Notes: a model not told the origin generated them from the sequence alone. A stretch of 35,431 bases of DNA from Collinsella aerofaciens (GCF_028209885.1 NZ_JAQLEM010000024.1:1-35431); one strand, 5' to 3'. Positions 7,792-17,447 are shown, counted from the first letter of the stretch. Numbers and translations: made by a program.

Positions 7792-9945
7792 TTACTGAAC
7801 TTTGCTGGCGAACTCGAGGTATTGCATGCGCTGCAGCTTGTCGATCGTCGAGGTGTATGGGCTGTCTTCAGATTCCAAGTTGTAGCGCAGCCCGTCGGCA
7901 CCGAGATAGCCGGCGACATTGATGGTGGGCACATCTGACCTTGTTGCAAGCAGGGCCTTTTGATAGTCGGTGAGCGGGGCGCCGATCTTATTAAGGGTAA
8001 TGGCTGCAATCTCGTTTGCCCCGACGGTGTCGTAGACGTTGAGCTCGGTATTGCCGGCGATTTCATAGTTAGCCCAGACGAAATAGGTTGACTGATAGAC
8101 ACGGAAAGCGTGGCTTGCCGTATCTTCCTGAGGGTACAGCTCGTCGTTGAGAGTCGTTGCGGCGCTCGGCTGATGGTCGCCAAAAAAGACAAGAACAACC
8201 GGTCTGCCGATATTGCGGAGCTCGTTGATAAAGTACTCGAGGTCCCGGTCGGATGCGTTGATGCAGGTGAGATAGGTGTTGAGCGCGCTATTGGCGCCCT
8301 CGCTGGCTCCCTCGACCCAATAGTTTGTCAGCTCTTCGGCGGGAACGGTGCCATAGTCGTAGCCGCCGTGATTTTGCATCGTGACGTCAAAGATGAACTG
8401 CGGCGCTTCGTCGGTTCTAAGCAGGTCGAGTATCTTGTCGTAGGTGGCGTGGTCGCATACGCCGGCATGGTAACAGGGCACACCTTCGAAATCGCCGATT
8501 GAAAGAAAGTCTCCAAAGCCCAGCTGCTGATAGATCTTATCTCGATGGTAGTTGACGGGGTTTTGCGGGTGCATAGCGGTAGCGGTATACCCAAGCTCTT
8601 TAAGGTCCTTTGCCAGGCTGTTGACGCCATTCATCTGATACAGCTGATAGGGGATCTTGCCTAATCCGACAAAGGCCGTTGTCGCTCCGGTCAAAAATTC
8701 GAATTCGGAGTTTGCCGTTCCGCCACCGGTGACCGAAGCGAGCATGGTGCCGCGAACAAGTGTGTCGGGAAGCGAGTTGTAGAATGCGGGGCCGGTGTAC
8801 CCGGCCGCCTGGAGCTGCTCAAAGCACGAAAGGTCGCTAAAACTCTCGTTCATGACGGCAACAATCGTCGGCTTGATTTCATTGAACTGGGCAACGGCAG
8901 CCGCGCGCTGCTCGCTCGAGCCATACGTGCTGTCGTAGGCGGCGGCGAGCTCCTGCTCGATGCTCTGCGCCTCATCGGGCGTATAGCCTTCGGGCTTCTC
9001 AATGGGCAACTCGTTGACCATTTCGGTGAACGAAGTGATAAAACCCTGAGACGTATATGTGGTGATGGGCTGCCAACGGTCAAATCCAAAATCCAGCGCC
9101 TGCTCCAAGTCGATGCTGGAAAAGCCTGAGAGCCCCACAACGGTCACTAGCAGAAAAGCGCAGAGGTTAGCGGCGATTGCGGGGAAGACATGGGTGGGCG
9201 TACGGAGCTTTCGCGGTCGGATAAGCGAAAGAAGCCCCAGGGAAATCTCCAGCAGGGCGAGAGAGGTTACGATTCCGGCGGTAAAGGTAAACTCGTATCC
9301 CTCGCTCACTTCCATTGCGGTGCCAAGGGCCAAGATATCGCTTGGCAGGATGGCTTCGCCTTTAAACGTTATGACGAAGTGCTCGGCAATGCCAAGGATG
9401 CAACAGGCGACGGGCACGAGGGCCATGACGCCTCCATGACGCTGTCCCAGCAAATAAAGGGAGAGCAGAACCGTCGCGAGCAGCCCGACGGAAAACCCGA
9501 ATGAGTTGGCGGGAATGCGATAGAACGTTTCGTTGCAGGCAATTTCGAGCGAAACGAACGAGAGCGCTGAAACAGCGGCGATGACAAGGATGTCACGGCA
9601 AATACAGGCAACCGTTCCCGTCGCAAGATCGGTTTGGTCGATAAGTCCCGAAACCAAGGGCTCGACAAGAAGTATGACGGCGGTAGCACCGAGCGCCGAA
9701 TAAGAAAGGACCCATAGGGAATTGTCCTCATTTACGAGCAATTGATTCGTAATCCATGCAGCTACCATGCCGAGCGGGATGAGGAGCGTCGCGCACCAAA
9801 AGACGCGGGCAATGGGCGGCTTTTCATTGTGTTTGATTGAAAAATACACGCGCACGACGACGGTGGCCACGATAAGGACGGCGATGAATATGGGCAGATT
9901 GGCCATGTCGCTCGAAGTGATTTCAAGGCGGATATCTTCGGTCAT
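7792..9945 (-). CDS. LTA-synthase-family membrane protein with extracellular sulfatase-type domain
   Basis: 717 residues. The N-terminal ~275 residues hold about seven hydrophobic segments, with the family motif LPSDILALGTA (200-210). The C-terminal half is an alkaline-phosphatase-superfamily domain. VMNESFSD (364-371) carries metal-ligand E367. GGGTANSEFEFLTG (407-420) contains the presumed nucleophile T410. HPQNPVNYHRDKIYQQLGF, FDVTMQNHGGYD and FFGDHQPS supply later metal and substrate ligands. Relatives transfer glycerol-phosphate from phosphatidylglycerol to lipoteichoic acid or cell-wall glycopolymers. The exact product here is unknown. Start ATG 9945 has SD AGAGGAA; the reading frame to 10020 has no SD. 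It is divergent from uvrA. Confidence 0.85.
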   Translation of the reverse strand: MTEDIRLEITSSDMANLPIFIAVLIVATVVVRVYFSIKHNEKPPIARVFWCATLLIPLGMVAAWITNQLLVNEDNSLWVLSYSALGATAVILLVEPLVSGLIDQTDLATGTVACICRDILVIAAVSALSFVSLEIACNETFYRIPANSFGFSVGLLATVLLSLYLLGQRHGGVMALVPVACCILGIAEHFVITFKGEAILPSDILALGTAMEVSEGYEFTFTAGIVTSLALLEISLGLLSLIRPRKLRTPTHVFPAIAANLCAFLLVTVVGLSGFSSIDLEQALDFGFDRWQPITTYTSQGFITSFTEMVNELPIEKPEGYTPDEAQSIEQELAAAYDSTYGSSEQRAAAVAQFNEIKPTIVAVMNESFSDLSCFEQLQAAGYTGPAFYNSLPDTLVRGTMLASVTGGGTANSEFEFLTGATTAFVGLGKIPYQLYQMNGVNSLAKDLKELGYTATAMHPQNPVNYHRDKIYQQLGFGDFLSIGDFEGVPCYHAGVCDHATYDKILDLLRTDEAPQFIFDVTMQNHGGYDYGTVPAEELTNYWVEGASEGANSALNTYLTCINASDRDLEYFINELRNIGRPVVLVFFGDHQPSAATTLNDELYPQEDTASHAFRVYQSTYFVWANYEIAGNTELNVYDTVGANEIAAITLNKIGAPLTDYQKALLATRSDVPTINVAGYLGADGLRYNLESEDSPYTSTIDKLQRMQYLEFASKVQ

Positions 9946-9957
9946 GGACGTTCCTCT

Positions 9958-9995
9958 GTTACAGCAAATTAAGTTCAGTAGTAGATTACTGTAAC
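9958..9995. promoter_or_regulatory. Inverted repeat GTTACAG..CTGTAAC upstream of the LTA-synthase-like gene
   Basis: GTTACAG (9958-9964) and CTGTAAC (9989-9995) are perfect 7-bp arms 24 bases apart, in the AT-rich stretch before the minus-strand gene. On that strand TTACAG is followed 17 bases later by TAATTT, a weak promoter match. The arms could be an operator around this promoter. Low certainty. Confidence 0.35.
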
Positions 9996-10063
9996 CTTTC
10001 CACGGCATTTCGAGAAACAAAGCACCCGATACGCAAAGCTAAAGGTCTGCGAATCTTGTATTA

Positions 10064-10077
10064 CGAACATCTGTGCG
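10064..10077 (+). promoter_or_regulatory. LexA (SOS) box upstream of uvrA
   Basis: CGAACATCTGTGCG matches the Gram-positive/actinobacterial LexA consensus CGAACRNRYGTTYG at 12 of 14 positions, with both half-sites recognisable. It lies 62 bases before the uvrA start and upstream of a TATGAT -10 candidate (10105-10110) and a TAAACT candidate (10090-10095). I cannot fix the -35. Confidence 0.6.
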
Positions 10078-10138
10078 CGTCGAGTGCGCTAAACTCATCG
10101 ACAGTATGATTCGATGCAATAGGAGGCAAGGAGCTTCC

Positions 10139-13018
10139 ATGTCTGATTCTTCTATCGTTATTCGCGGCGCTCGTGAGCACAACCTCCGTGATATCGATGT
10201 TTCCATTCCGCGTGACCAACTCGTGGTCATTACCGGTCTTTCTGGCTCGGGCAAGAGTTCGCTGGCATTTGACACTATCTATGCCGAGGGCCAGCGTCGA
10301 TACGTCGAGAGCCTTTCGAGCTATGCGCGCCAGTTCTTGGGCCAGATGGACAAACCCGACTTGGATTCAATCGACGGCCTTTCGCCGGCGGTGTCGATCG
10401 ACCAAAAGACGACGTCTAAAAACCCTCGCTCGACGGTTGGCACCGTAACCGAGATTTATGACTATCTGCGCCTGCTGTTCGCCCGTGTGGGCACCCCGCA
10501 CTGTCCCGAATGCGGCCGCGTCATTGAGCGTCAGACGACCGACCAGGTTGCCGACAAGGTCTTGGCGGCGGGGGAGGGCCGCCGCGCGTTTGTGCTGGCA
10601 CCGGTGGTGCGCGGGCGAAAAGGCGAGTACACCAAACTGTTTGAGGACCTTCGCGCCGAGGGCTTTAGCCGCGTGCGTGTCGACGGTGAAGTGCGCTCGC
10701 TCGACGATCCGATCGATCTGGACAAGAAGTTCAAGCACGATATCGAGGTCGTAGTCGATCGCATCGTGATCCGTGAGAACTCTCTGGGCCGTATCGCCGA
10801 GTCTGTTGAGCAGGCGACCGCGCTGGCTCACGGCAATGTAAACGTGTACATGCTGCCCGATCGTGATGCTCCCGAGGGGACCGAGGGCGAGCTGCTGGAG
10901 TATTCGTTGGCCTTGGCGTGCCCGGAGCATGGTCACTCCATTGACGATCTTCAGCCGCGTGATTTTTCGTTCAACGCTCCCTATGGCGCATGTCCTGAGT
11001 GCGACGGCCTGGGCTTTAAGAAAACCGTTGATGCCGAGGCGTTGATCGAGGACCCCTCGAAGTCCATTGCCGACGGAGTCTTTGGTAGCCTGTTTGGCAA
11101 CTCGAACTACTATCCGCAGATTTTTGCTGCGGTCTGCAAACACTTTAAGGTGAGCACCGATACGCCGTGGGAGGACTTGCCCCCTCGCGTGCGTCGTGCA
11201 TTCTTGGATGGCCTGGGCGATACGAAGATCTCGGTCGACTACCAAAAGCTCGACGGACGTCGCAGCCAGTGGGATACCAAGTTTTCGGGCGTTCGCAACA
11301 TCCTGTACGAACGCTATACCGAGACGACGAACGAGAACACCAAGGCGCGCCTGGAGAAGTACATTCGCGAGGAGCCGTGCTCGAGCTGCCACGGCGCTCG
11401 TTTGCGCCCTGAGATGCTCGCCGTCACCGTGGGCGGCAAGTCCATTTACGAGGTTTGTTGCCTGTCGTGCCGTGAATCGCTCGAGTTTTTTGAGGGCCTG
11501 GAACTCACCGAGCGCCAACAGTTTATCGGCGGTCGTATCGTCAAGGAAATTCTGGAGCGCTTGCGTTTTCTGGTCGATGTTGGACTCGACTATCTGACGC
11601 TCGATCGTGCCTCGGCGACGCTTTCCGGTGGCGAGGCACAGCGTATTCGCTTGGCAACGCAGATCGGCGCGGGTCTCATGGGCGTGCTCTATATTCTGGA
11701 TGAGCCCTCGATCGGTCTTCATCAGCGTGACAACGAGCGCCTGATCAAGACGCTCGAGCGCCTGCGCGATATCGGCAATACCGTTATCGTCGTCGAACAC
11801 GACGAGGATACAATCCGTGCCGCCGATTACGTGATCGACATGGGGCCCGGCGCCGGCGTCAACGGCGGACACGTAGTCGCGGCGGGAACGCCTGCCGATA
11901 TCATGGCGTGTCCTGAGTCGATGACGGGCGCTTATCTGACCGGCAAACGAATGATCCGGGTGCCTGATGAACGGCGCAAGCCCGGTCGCGGCTGCCTTAA
12001 AATTACGGGCGCTCGAGCCAACAACCTCAAAAACGTTACTGCCAAGATCGAGTTTGGTACGCTTACGGTTGTTACCGGCGTGTCGGGATCGGGCAAGAGC
12101 TCCCTGGTTACCGATACCATTGCGCCTGCCCTTACGAATGCCATTCACCGTTCGACGCGCCCTGTGGGTCCATATAAGAAAATCGAGGGCATCGAGTGCA
12201 TCGATAAGGTTATCGATATCGACCAGTCGCCGATTGGCCGCACGCCGCGTTCCAACCCTGCTACCTATATCGGCCTGTGGGATGATCTTCGCGCGCTGTT
12301 TGCGAGTACGCCGGAGTCGAAGGCGCGCGGCTACTCGCCGGGTCGTTTCTCCTTTAATGTGAGTGGCGGGCGCTGTGAGGCGTGCAAGGGCGACGGACAG
12401 ATCAAGATCGAGATGCACTTCCTTCCCGATATCTACGTTCCCTGCGATGTTTGCGGCGGTAAACGCTACAACCGCGAGACACTCGAGGTCACTTACCGTG
12501 GCAAGACCATCTCGGACGTACTTGACATGAGCGTGGCCGAGGCACTGGCCTTCTTTGGGAATATCCCGCAGATTAAGCGCAAACTTCAGACGCTGTACGA
12601 TGTAGGCTTGGGCTACGTGAGCCTGGGCCAGCCCGCCACGACGCTTTCGGGCGGCGAGGCGCAGCGTGTGAAACTCGCCAAGGAGCTTCATCGACGCCAG
12701 ACGGGCAAGACGTTCTATATTTTGGACGAGCCGACGACCGGCCTTCATTTTGAGGACGTCCGCCAGCTGCTCGATGTGCTGCAGCGCTTGGTCGATGCGG
12801 GCAACACGGTGCTGGTGATTGAACACAACCTTGATGTCATCAAGGTTGCCGACCGCCTGATCGATATGGGTCCCGAGGGCGGTAACGGCGGCGGAACCGT
12901 TGTGGTTTCGGGCACACCGGAGCAGGTTGCGGACTGTCCGCAGAGTTATACGGGCAAGTTTTTGGCGCCGTTGCTCAGGCGCGACCGGGAGCGTCAGGCT
13001 CAACTTGATGCTCAATAA
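10139..13018 (+). CDS. uvrA: Excinuclease ABC subunit A (UvrA)
   Basis: 959-residue DNA-damage sensor with two ABC ATPase modules. The first Walker A is GLSGSGKS (33-40). Zinc-binding cysteine pairs appear at CPECG, CPEC and CSSCHG. The first signature is [12 protein letters not shown] with Walker [12 protein letters not shown]. The second module has [10 protein letters not shown], a zinc module with [19 protein letters not shown], signature [12 protein letters not shown] and [12 protein letters not shown]. The protein dimerises, scans DNA with UvrB and loads it at lesions. Start ATG 10139 has SD AAGGAG (10128-10133); an upstream in-frame start at 10073 lies within the LexA-like box and is unlikely. 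It is transcribed alone or with ybaK; a hairpin follows. Confidence 0.97.
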   Translation: MSDSSIVIRGAREHNLRDIDVSIPRDQLVVITGLSGSGKSSLAFDTIYAEGQRRYVESLSSYARQFLGQMDKPDLDSIDGLSPAVSIDQKTTSKNPRSTVGTVTEIYDYLRLLFARVGTPHCPECGRVIERQTTDQVADKVLAAGEGRRAFVLAPVVRGRKGEYTKLFEDLRAEGFSRVRVDGEVRSLDDPIDLDKKFKHDIEVVVDRIVIRENSLGRIAESVEQATALAHGNVNVYMLPDRDAPEGTEGELLEYSLALACPEHGHSIDDLQPRDFSFNAPYGACPECDGLGFKKTVDAEALIEDPSKSIADGVFGSLFGNSNYYPQIFAAVCKHFKVSTDTPWEDLPPRVRRAFLDGLGDTKISVDYQKLDGRRSQWDTKFSGVRNILYERYTETTNENTKARLEKYIREEPCSSCHGARLRPEMLAVTVGGKSIYEVCCLSCRESLEFFEGLELTERQQFIGGRIVKEILERLRFLVDVGLDYLTLDRASATLSGGEAQRIRLATQIGAGLMGVLYILDEPSIGLHQRDNERLIKTLERLRDIGNTVIVVEHDEDTIRAADYVIDMGPGAGVNGGHVVAAGTPADIMACPESMTGAYLTGKRMIRVPDERRKPGRGCLKITGARANNLKNVTAKIEFGTLTVVTGVSGSGKSSLVTDTIAPALTNAIHRSTRPVGPYKKIEGIECIDKVIDIDQSPIGRTPRSNPATYIGLWDDLRALFASTPESKARGYSPGRFSFNVSGGRCEACKGDGQIKIEMHFLPDIYVPCDVCGGKRYNRETLEVTYRGKTISDVLDMSVAEALAFFGNIPQIKRKLQTLYDVGLGYVSLGQPATTLSGGEAQRVKLAKELHRRQTGKTFYILDEPTTGLHFEDVRQLLDVLQRLVDAGNTVLVIEHNLDVIKVADRLIDMGPEGGNGGGTVVVSGTPEQVADCPQSYTGKFLAPLLRRDRERQAQLDAQ

Positions 13019-13038
13019 ATAGGCGATTCAGTTTATGG

Positions 13039-13072
13039 GCGCCATCGACTCCTTGTGATTCGATGGCGCTTG
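13039..13072 (+). terminator. Hairpin after uvrA, probable terminator
   Basis: A perfect 10-bp stem, GCGCCATCGA (13039-13048) with TCGATGGCGC (13060-13069), followed only by TTGCTGT. The poor T tract makes termination partial or factor-dependent. Confidence 0.5.
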
Positions 13073-13082
13073 CTGTGTCGAA

Positions 13083-13137
13083 GTGACGTATGCAGCCGAA
13101 TTGGACATATACTTAATCCTCGCGTCCGAATGCGAGG
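13083..13137 (+). promoter_or_regulatory. Promoter region of the ybaK-murJ-uvrC unit
   Basis: GTGACG (13083-13088) and TATACT (13108-13113) are 19 bases apart, 37 bases before ybaK. Just downstream CCTCGC (13118-13123) and GCGAGG (13132-13137) form an inverted repeat that would be a small leader hairpin beside the SD, or an operator. Confidence 0.45.
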
Positions 13138-13150
13138 GAAAGGATATGTC

Positions 13151-13651
13151 ATGGCAAAGGCTGTAAAGACGCCAAAAACCAATGCGATGCGCGAGCTGGA
13201 AAGTGCCGGCATTTCCTATGTTCTACATACGTACGAAGACGATGGTGATGAGTCGGTGGGCCTGGGGGCCGCGATTTCGGAGCAGCTTGGCGAGGAGCCC
13301 GGTCAAGGATTTAAGACTTTGGTCTGTGTGACACCGTCCAACGACCATGTCGTGTGCTGCATCCCTGTTGCCGACGAGCTCGATTTAAAGTCCGTCGCGC
13401 GTGCCGCGGGGGAGAAGTCCTTGGCCATGATGCATGTGAAGGATTTGCTTGCGGCGACTGGCTACGTTCGCGGCGGCTGCAGCCCGGTCGGTATGAAAAA
13501 ACGCTACCGGACGCTCATTGATGAGACGTGTGTCCTTTGGGATACCATTTTTATTTCGGGAGGCAAGCGTGGTTATCAGCTCGAGCTTGCACCCGATGAT
13601 TTAATTGCATTTTGCGGGGCGACGGTTGCCGCGATTACGAGAGAGGACTGA
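13151..13651 (+). CDS. ybaK: Cys-tRNA(Pro)/Cys-tRNA(Cys) deacylase, YbaK family
   Basis: 166 residues, the normal length for YbaK. These trans-editing enzymes hydrolyse Cys-tRNA(Pro) mischarged by prolyl-tRNA synthetase. The family pattern is clear: an N-terminal stretch with LESAGISYVLHTYE, GFKTLVCV, then the YbaK-specific RGGCSPVGMKK near residues 112-122 and an IFISGGKRGYQLEL strand. Start ATG 13151 follows AAAGGA with suitable spacing; the longer frame from 13055 lacks an SD. murJ begins 3 bases after its stop, so the two are co-transcribed. Confidence 0.9.
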   Translation: MAKAVKTPKTNAMRELESAGISYVLHTYEDDGDESVGLGAAISEQLGEEPGQGFKTLVCVTPSNDHVVCCIPVADELDLKSVARAAGEKSLAMMHVKDLLAATGYVRGGCSPVGMKKRYRTLIDETCVLWDTIFISGGKRGYQLELAPDDLIAFCGATVAAITRED

Positions 13652-13654
13652 GCG

Positions 13655-15337
13655 ATGCCGCAGGAAGAATTGAAGCGCGGAGCTCATTTTGCAAAAGAAT
13701 CTGCGCCTCAGACACCCTCATCCGAAGCTCCTTCGTCGCGAGATGACACTGACGACATGGGCTCGTCGGACTACTCCACGGTTGGTCGTTCCGCTGGGCT
13801 TATGACCATCCTGACCATCGTGTCTCGCGTTACCGGTTTTATCCGCACGTGGGCAATGGCGGCCGCTATCGGCATGTCGCTACTCTCGTCCTCCTATCAG
13901 GTCGCCAACAACCTGCCCAATATGCTCTACGAACTCGTGATGGGCGGCATGCTCGTGACGGCGTTTTTGCCCGTGTACATGGGCGTGAGGCGTGAGCAGG
14001 GTCGCGAGGCCTCGAACGAGTACGTGGGCAACCTGCTCGGCATTCTGCTTTTGGTGCTGGGTGGCATTTCGTTGCTGGGGACCGTGTTCGCCCCGGGCTT
14101 TATCTGGACGCAATCGTTCCTTTCGGGTGACGGCGGCAGCATGGATACCGCTGCGTTCATGTTCCGTTTCTTTGCCATCCAGATTCTGTTCTATGGTTTG
14201 GGCTCGGTGTTTTCGGGCGTTCTCAACGCACACCGCGACTACTTCTGGTCGACGTTTGCCCCGGTCCTCAACAATGTGATCGTCATTGCGAGCTTTATGG
14301 GTTTTGCGCCCGTGTCCGCACAGTTTGGCGAACGTGCCGGCATCATCTTAATTGCGGCCGGTACGACCCTCGGTGTCTTTGTTCAGATGGCATGTCAGAT
14401 CCCCGCGCTTGGCAAGCACGGCGTGCATCCCCATATCCATATCGACTTTAAGGACCCCGCGCTGCGCCAGACGATTGCGCTCGGTATCCCGACGCTGCTC
14501 GCCACGGTGTGCATGTTTGTCTCGACTTCTATCACCAACGCTGCCGCGCTGGTGGTCCAGCCCGAGACGGGTCCTTCCGTCATCGCCTATGCGCGCCTGT
14601 GGTACACGCTGCCCTACGCGCTGATTGCCGCCTCGCTTTCGACGGCGCTCTATACCGAGCTCTCTCACGACGCACAGGAGAAGGATTACGACAGCGTTCG
14701 CACGGGCATTTCGCGTGGCGTCGCCCAGATGCTGTTCTTCCTGATTCCGTTCGCACTGTACCTGATTGTCTTCGCACGTCCGCTCAATATGATCTACTGT
14801 GCTGGCAAGTTCGATGAATCCGGCGTGGCGCTGGTGTCCGAGTACCTTGTCTACCTGGCGCTCTCGCTGCCGCTCTACGGCGTGGTCGTGTTGATGCAGA
14901 AGAGCTTCTCTGCCTTGCTCGACATGAAGCCCTATAGCCGCTATTGCCTGTATTCCGCCATCGGCCAGGCCGGCTCGGTTCTGCTGTTTGGCGTTGTGCT
15001 GGGCTTCGGTATGCCGGCAATCGCGCTTTCGTATGTCGTCGACTACGTGATCTTGGTCGGCTGTTCGCTGTGGTGGCTGCGTCGTCGCCTGCGTGGCCTT
15101 CAGGTCAAATCTATCCTACATGGCGGTTTCTTTGGCCTTTTGCTCGGTGGCCTAGGTGCTGCCGCAGGCGCCGGCGTCATGTGGGCGCTTGAACACTTTG
15201 TCGGGGCACTTGGCGGCTCGATTCTGATTACTCTTGGCTACGTTTGCGTTGCGGGTGTCGCCTCGCTTGTTGTTACCTTTGGCCTTGCCGTCGTCCTTAA
15301 GATGCCCGAGGTCTCGGCGCTGCTTCGTCGCAAGTAG
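13655..15337 (+). CDS. murJ: Lipid II flippase MurJ (MviN family)
   Basis: 560 residues. A soluble, Ser/Asp-rich N-terminal tail of about 45 residues precedes roughly 14 membrane segments. Core family motifs are visible: TIVSRVTGFIRTW at the first helix, SSYQVANNLPNMLYELVMGG (the hallmark of MurJ helix 2), FLPVYM, FSGVLNAHRDYFW and the arginine-containing GISRGVAQMLFFLIPFA. The protein flips lipid-linked peptidoglycan precursor across the membrane. Many actinobacterial MurJs carry a C-terminal pseudokinase; this one ends directly after the last helix (LLRRK). Its stop codon abuts the uvrC start. Confidence 0.93.
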   Translation: MPQEELKRGAHFAKESAPQTPSSEAPSSRDDTDDMGSSDYSTVGRSAGLMTILTIVSRVTGFIRTWAMAAAIGMSLLSSSYQVANNLPNMLYELVMGGMLVTAFLPVYMGVRREQGREASNEYVGNLLGILLLVLGGISLLGTVFAPGFIWTQSFLSGDGGSMDTAAFMFRFFAIQILFYGLGSVFSGVLNAHRDYFWSTFAPVLNNVIVIASFMGFAPVSAQFGERAGIILIAAGTTLGVFVQMACQIPALGKHGVHPHIHIDFKDPALRQTIALGIPTLLATVCMFVSTSITNAAALVVQPETGPSVIAYARLWYTLPYALIAASLSTALYTELSHDAQEKDYDSVRTGISRGVAQMLFFLIPFALYLIVFARPLNMIYCAGKFDESGVALVSEYLVYLALSLPLYGVVVLMQKSFSALLDMKPYSRYCLYSAIGQAGSVLLFGVVLGFGMPAIALSYVVDYVILVGCSLWWLRRRLRGLQVKSILHGGFFGLLLGGLGAAAGAGVMWALEHFVGALGGSILITLGYVCVAGVASLVVTFGLAVVLKMPEVSALLRRK

Positions 15338-17284
15338 GTGCGCGTGGCCGGTCACAACAACATTCCAACACTTGCCGAGCAGGTTTCGCGCGTTCCCACG
15401 CAGCCCGGATGTTACCTTTGGAAAGATGCCAAGGGCGATGTCATCTACGTGGGCAAGGCGAAAAACCTGCGCGCCCGCATGCGTCAATACGTGACACTGC
15501 AGGATGAGCGTCAAAAGATCCCGCTGATGATGCAGCTGGTGGCGAGCTTTGACTACATCGTTGTCGAAACCGAGCATGAGGCGCTTGTACTCGAGCGCAA
15601 CCTGATCGGCCAGTACCATCCGTACTTTAACGTCGACCTCAAGGATGACAAGAGCTACCCCTTTATCGCCATTACAAAGGGCGACCTGTATCCCGCGATC
15701 AAATACACGCGTGAGCGTCATAAGCCGGGAACGCGCTATTTTGGACCCTATACCGATAGCCGTGCGGCACGTGAGACGATAGATACGCTGCGCAAGGTTA
15801 TCCCCATCTGCTCTGCATCCTGTGCGGAGTGGCGTCGTTGTCGCCGTACCATCGAGTCCCACAAGGGCGAGGAAGACATCGTCAATATGATTTGCGCACA
15901 AAACGGGCGTCCCTGCTTTGACTACCATGTCGGGCGCGGCCCGGGTGCGTGTGTCGGCGCGATTTCCCCGGCAGACTATGCCAAGAACGTCAAGCGTGTC
16001 GAGCGCTTTTTGTCGGGCCATCGCAAGGATGTCGTCGATGAGCTGACCTCCGAGATGACGGATGCCGCCGAGGCGCTCGACTTTGAGCGCGCGGCACGCG
16101 TCAAACGTCGTTTGGAGGTCATCAGGGGTCTGGACGATCGTCAGCAAGTCGTTTTTCCCTCCAGTGTCGATATCGATGTCATCGGGTTCTATCGCGAGGA
16201 GACCATCTCCGCCGCTTGCGTCTTCGTCGTTCGCGAGGGCCGAACAGTTCGCACCTGCGAGTTCATTCTCGACAAGGGTCTTGATGTTGACGAGGAAGAG
16301 CTCCAGTCGGGCTTTCTTAAGCGCTATTACGACGAGACGGCTGATATTCCAGCTGAGGTCAACCTTTCCGTCGAGCTTGAGGATGCGGAGGCGCTGGGGG
16401 AGTGGCTTGCGGGCAAGCGTGAGCGTTCCTGCCATCTCCATAGGCCGCAGCGTGGCGAAAAGCACCGTCTGCTCGATATGGCATCCAAAAATGCGCGCCA
16501 TGCCCTCATGCGCTACATGATGCGAACGGGGTACGCTGACGACCGCACCAATCAAGCGCTCCTGGAGCTCGAAAGTGCGTTGGCGCTGCCATCGCCGCCG
16601 TTGCGTATCGAGTGCTTCGATATCTCGACGCTGCACGGAACCTTTACCGTCGCCTCGATGGTGGTGTTTACCAACGGACGCGCCGACAAGAGCCAGTACC
16701 GTCGTTTTAAAATTCAGGCCGAATTGGACGAGGCAAACGACTTCGTGTCGATGTCCGAGGTTTTGGGACGACGCTATGCTCCCGAGCGCATGGCCGACGA
16801 GCGCTTTGGATCGCGCCCCGATTTGCTCGTTGTCGATGGCGGTAAGCCGCAATTGACCGCTGCGATCAAGCAACTTGAGGCTCTTGGGCTCGATATACCA
16901 GTTTGTGGCTTGGCAAAGGCCGATGAGGAGGTTTTCGTGCCTTGGGACGAGACTCCAGTCGTGCTTCCGACCGGGTCCGCGTCGCTCTATCTAATCAAAC
17001 AGGTGCGCGATGAATCGCACCGTTTTGCCATCACGTTCCATCGCGAATTGCGCGATAAAGCCATGACGGTTTCGGTACTCGATGACGTTCCAGGCGTGGG
17101 ACCCACCAGAAAACGTGCCCTTATGCGCCATTTTGGCTCGATGAAGCGTTTGCGCGCGGCGAGCGAGCAAGAGATCGCGGAAGTTCGTGGCATACCTGCT
17201 GATGTTGCCAAGGCGGTCCACGAGGCGCTCGTTGCATGGAATGCCGAGCGCGCCGAGGCGGCGGCTGGCCATTCCGATAGCTAA
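15338..17284 (+). CDS. uvrC: Excinuclease ABC subunit C (UvrC)
   Basis: 648-residue dual-incision nuclease. The GIY-YIG domain is at residues 22-50 (GCYLWKDAKGDVIYVGKAKN), making the 3' cut. The UvrB-binding UVR motif ALDFERAARVKRRL lies near 227-240. The RNase-H-like 5' nuclease has FDISTLHG and LLVVDGGKPQL, and tandem helix-hairpin-helix motifs (VPGVGPTRKRALMRHFG, RGIPADVAKAV) are C-terminal. The cysteine-rich segment at 155-207 differs from classical UvrC: about 23 extra residues, six cysteines (158, 162, 168, 186, 193, 205) and glycine at one usual cluster position. It starts with GTG 15338, abutting the murJ stop, without a clear SD. GTG 15344 is an alternative start. Confidence 0.96.
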   Translation: MRVAGHNNIPTLAEQVSRVPTQPGCYLWKDAKGDVIYVGKAKNLRARMRQYVTLQDERQKIPLMMQLVASFDYIVVETEHEALVLERNLIGQYHPYFNVDLKDDKSYPFIAITKGDLYPAIKYTRERHKPGTRYFGPYTDSRAARETIDTLRKVIPICSASCAEWRRCRRTIESHKGEEDIVNMICAQNGRPCFDYHVGRGPGACVGAISPADYAKNVKRVERFLSGHRKDVVDELTSEMTDAAEALDFERAARVKRRLEVIRGLDDRQQVVFPSSVDIDVIGFYREETISAACVFVVREGRTVRTCEFILDKGLDVDEEELQSGFLKRYYDETADIPAEVNLSVELEDAEALGEWLAGKRERSCHLHRPQRGEKHRLLDMASKNARHALMRYMMRTGYADDRTNQALLELESALALPSPPLRIECFDISTLHGTFTVASMVVFTNGRADKSQYRRFKIQAELDEANDFVSMSEVLGRRYAPERMADERFGSRPDLLVVDGGKPQLTAAIKQLEALGLDIPVCGLAKADEEVFVPWDETPVVLPTGSASLYLIKQVRDESHRFAITFHRELRDKAMTVSVLDDVPGVGPTRKRALMRHFGSMKRLRAASEQEIAEVRGIPADVAKAVHEALVAWNAERAEAAAGHSDS

Positions 17285-17376
17285 ACACGAGCCTAAACAA
17301 CTGATATACATGATTGCGCGATTTTCAACCATTTATTTCGCCATGATTGCCTGCTGGTTTCGGGTTTTATTAACGC

Positions 17377-17416
17377 TAAAACGTTTGACTAACCCAAGCG
17401 AAAACCCTGCTATCCT
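17377..17416 (+). promoter_or_regulatory. Promoter with overlapping TAAAACGTTT operator-like motif
   Basis: TTGACT (17385-17390) and TATCCT (17411-17416) are 20 bases apart. The long spacer is offset by an extended -10 (TGCTATCCT, 17408-17416). TAAAACGTTTGA (17377-17388) overlaps the -35. Its central CG and mirrored AAAA/TTT arms resemble LacI-family operators, and nearly the same motif occurs before gap (30081-30094). Confidence 0.55.
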
Positions 17417-17447
17417 GCGGGTTGACGAAGACTGATATCTCACCTTG

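Noticed and set aside
10367..13015. 882-codon minus-strand frame opposite uvrA
   Set aside because: Antisense shadow of a high-GC gene; no motifs or start signals.
15152..16873. 573-codon minus-strand frame opposite murJ and uvrC
   Set aside because: Antisense shadow crossing two well-supported genes.
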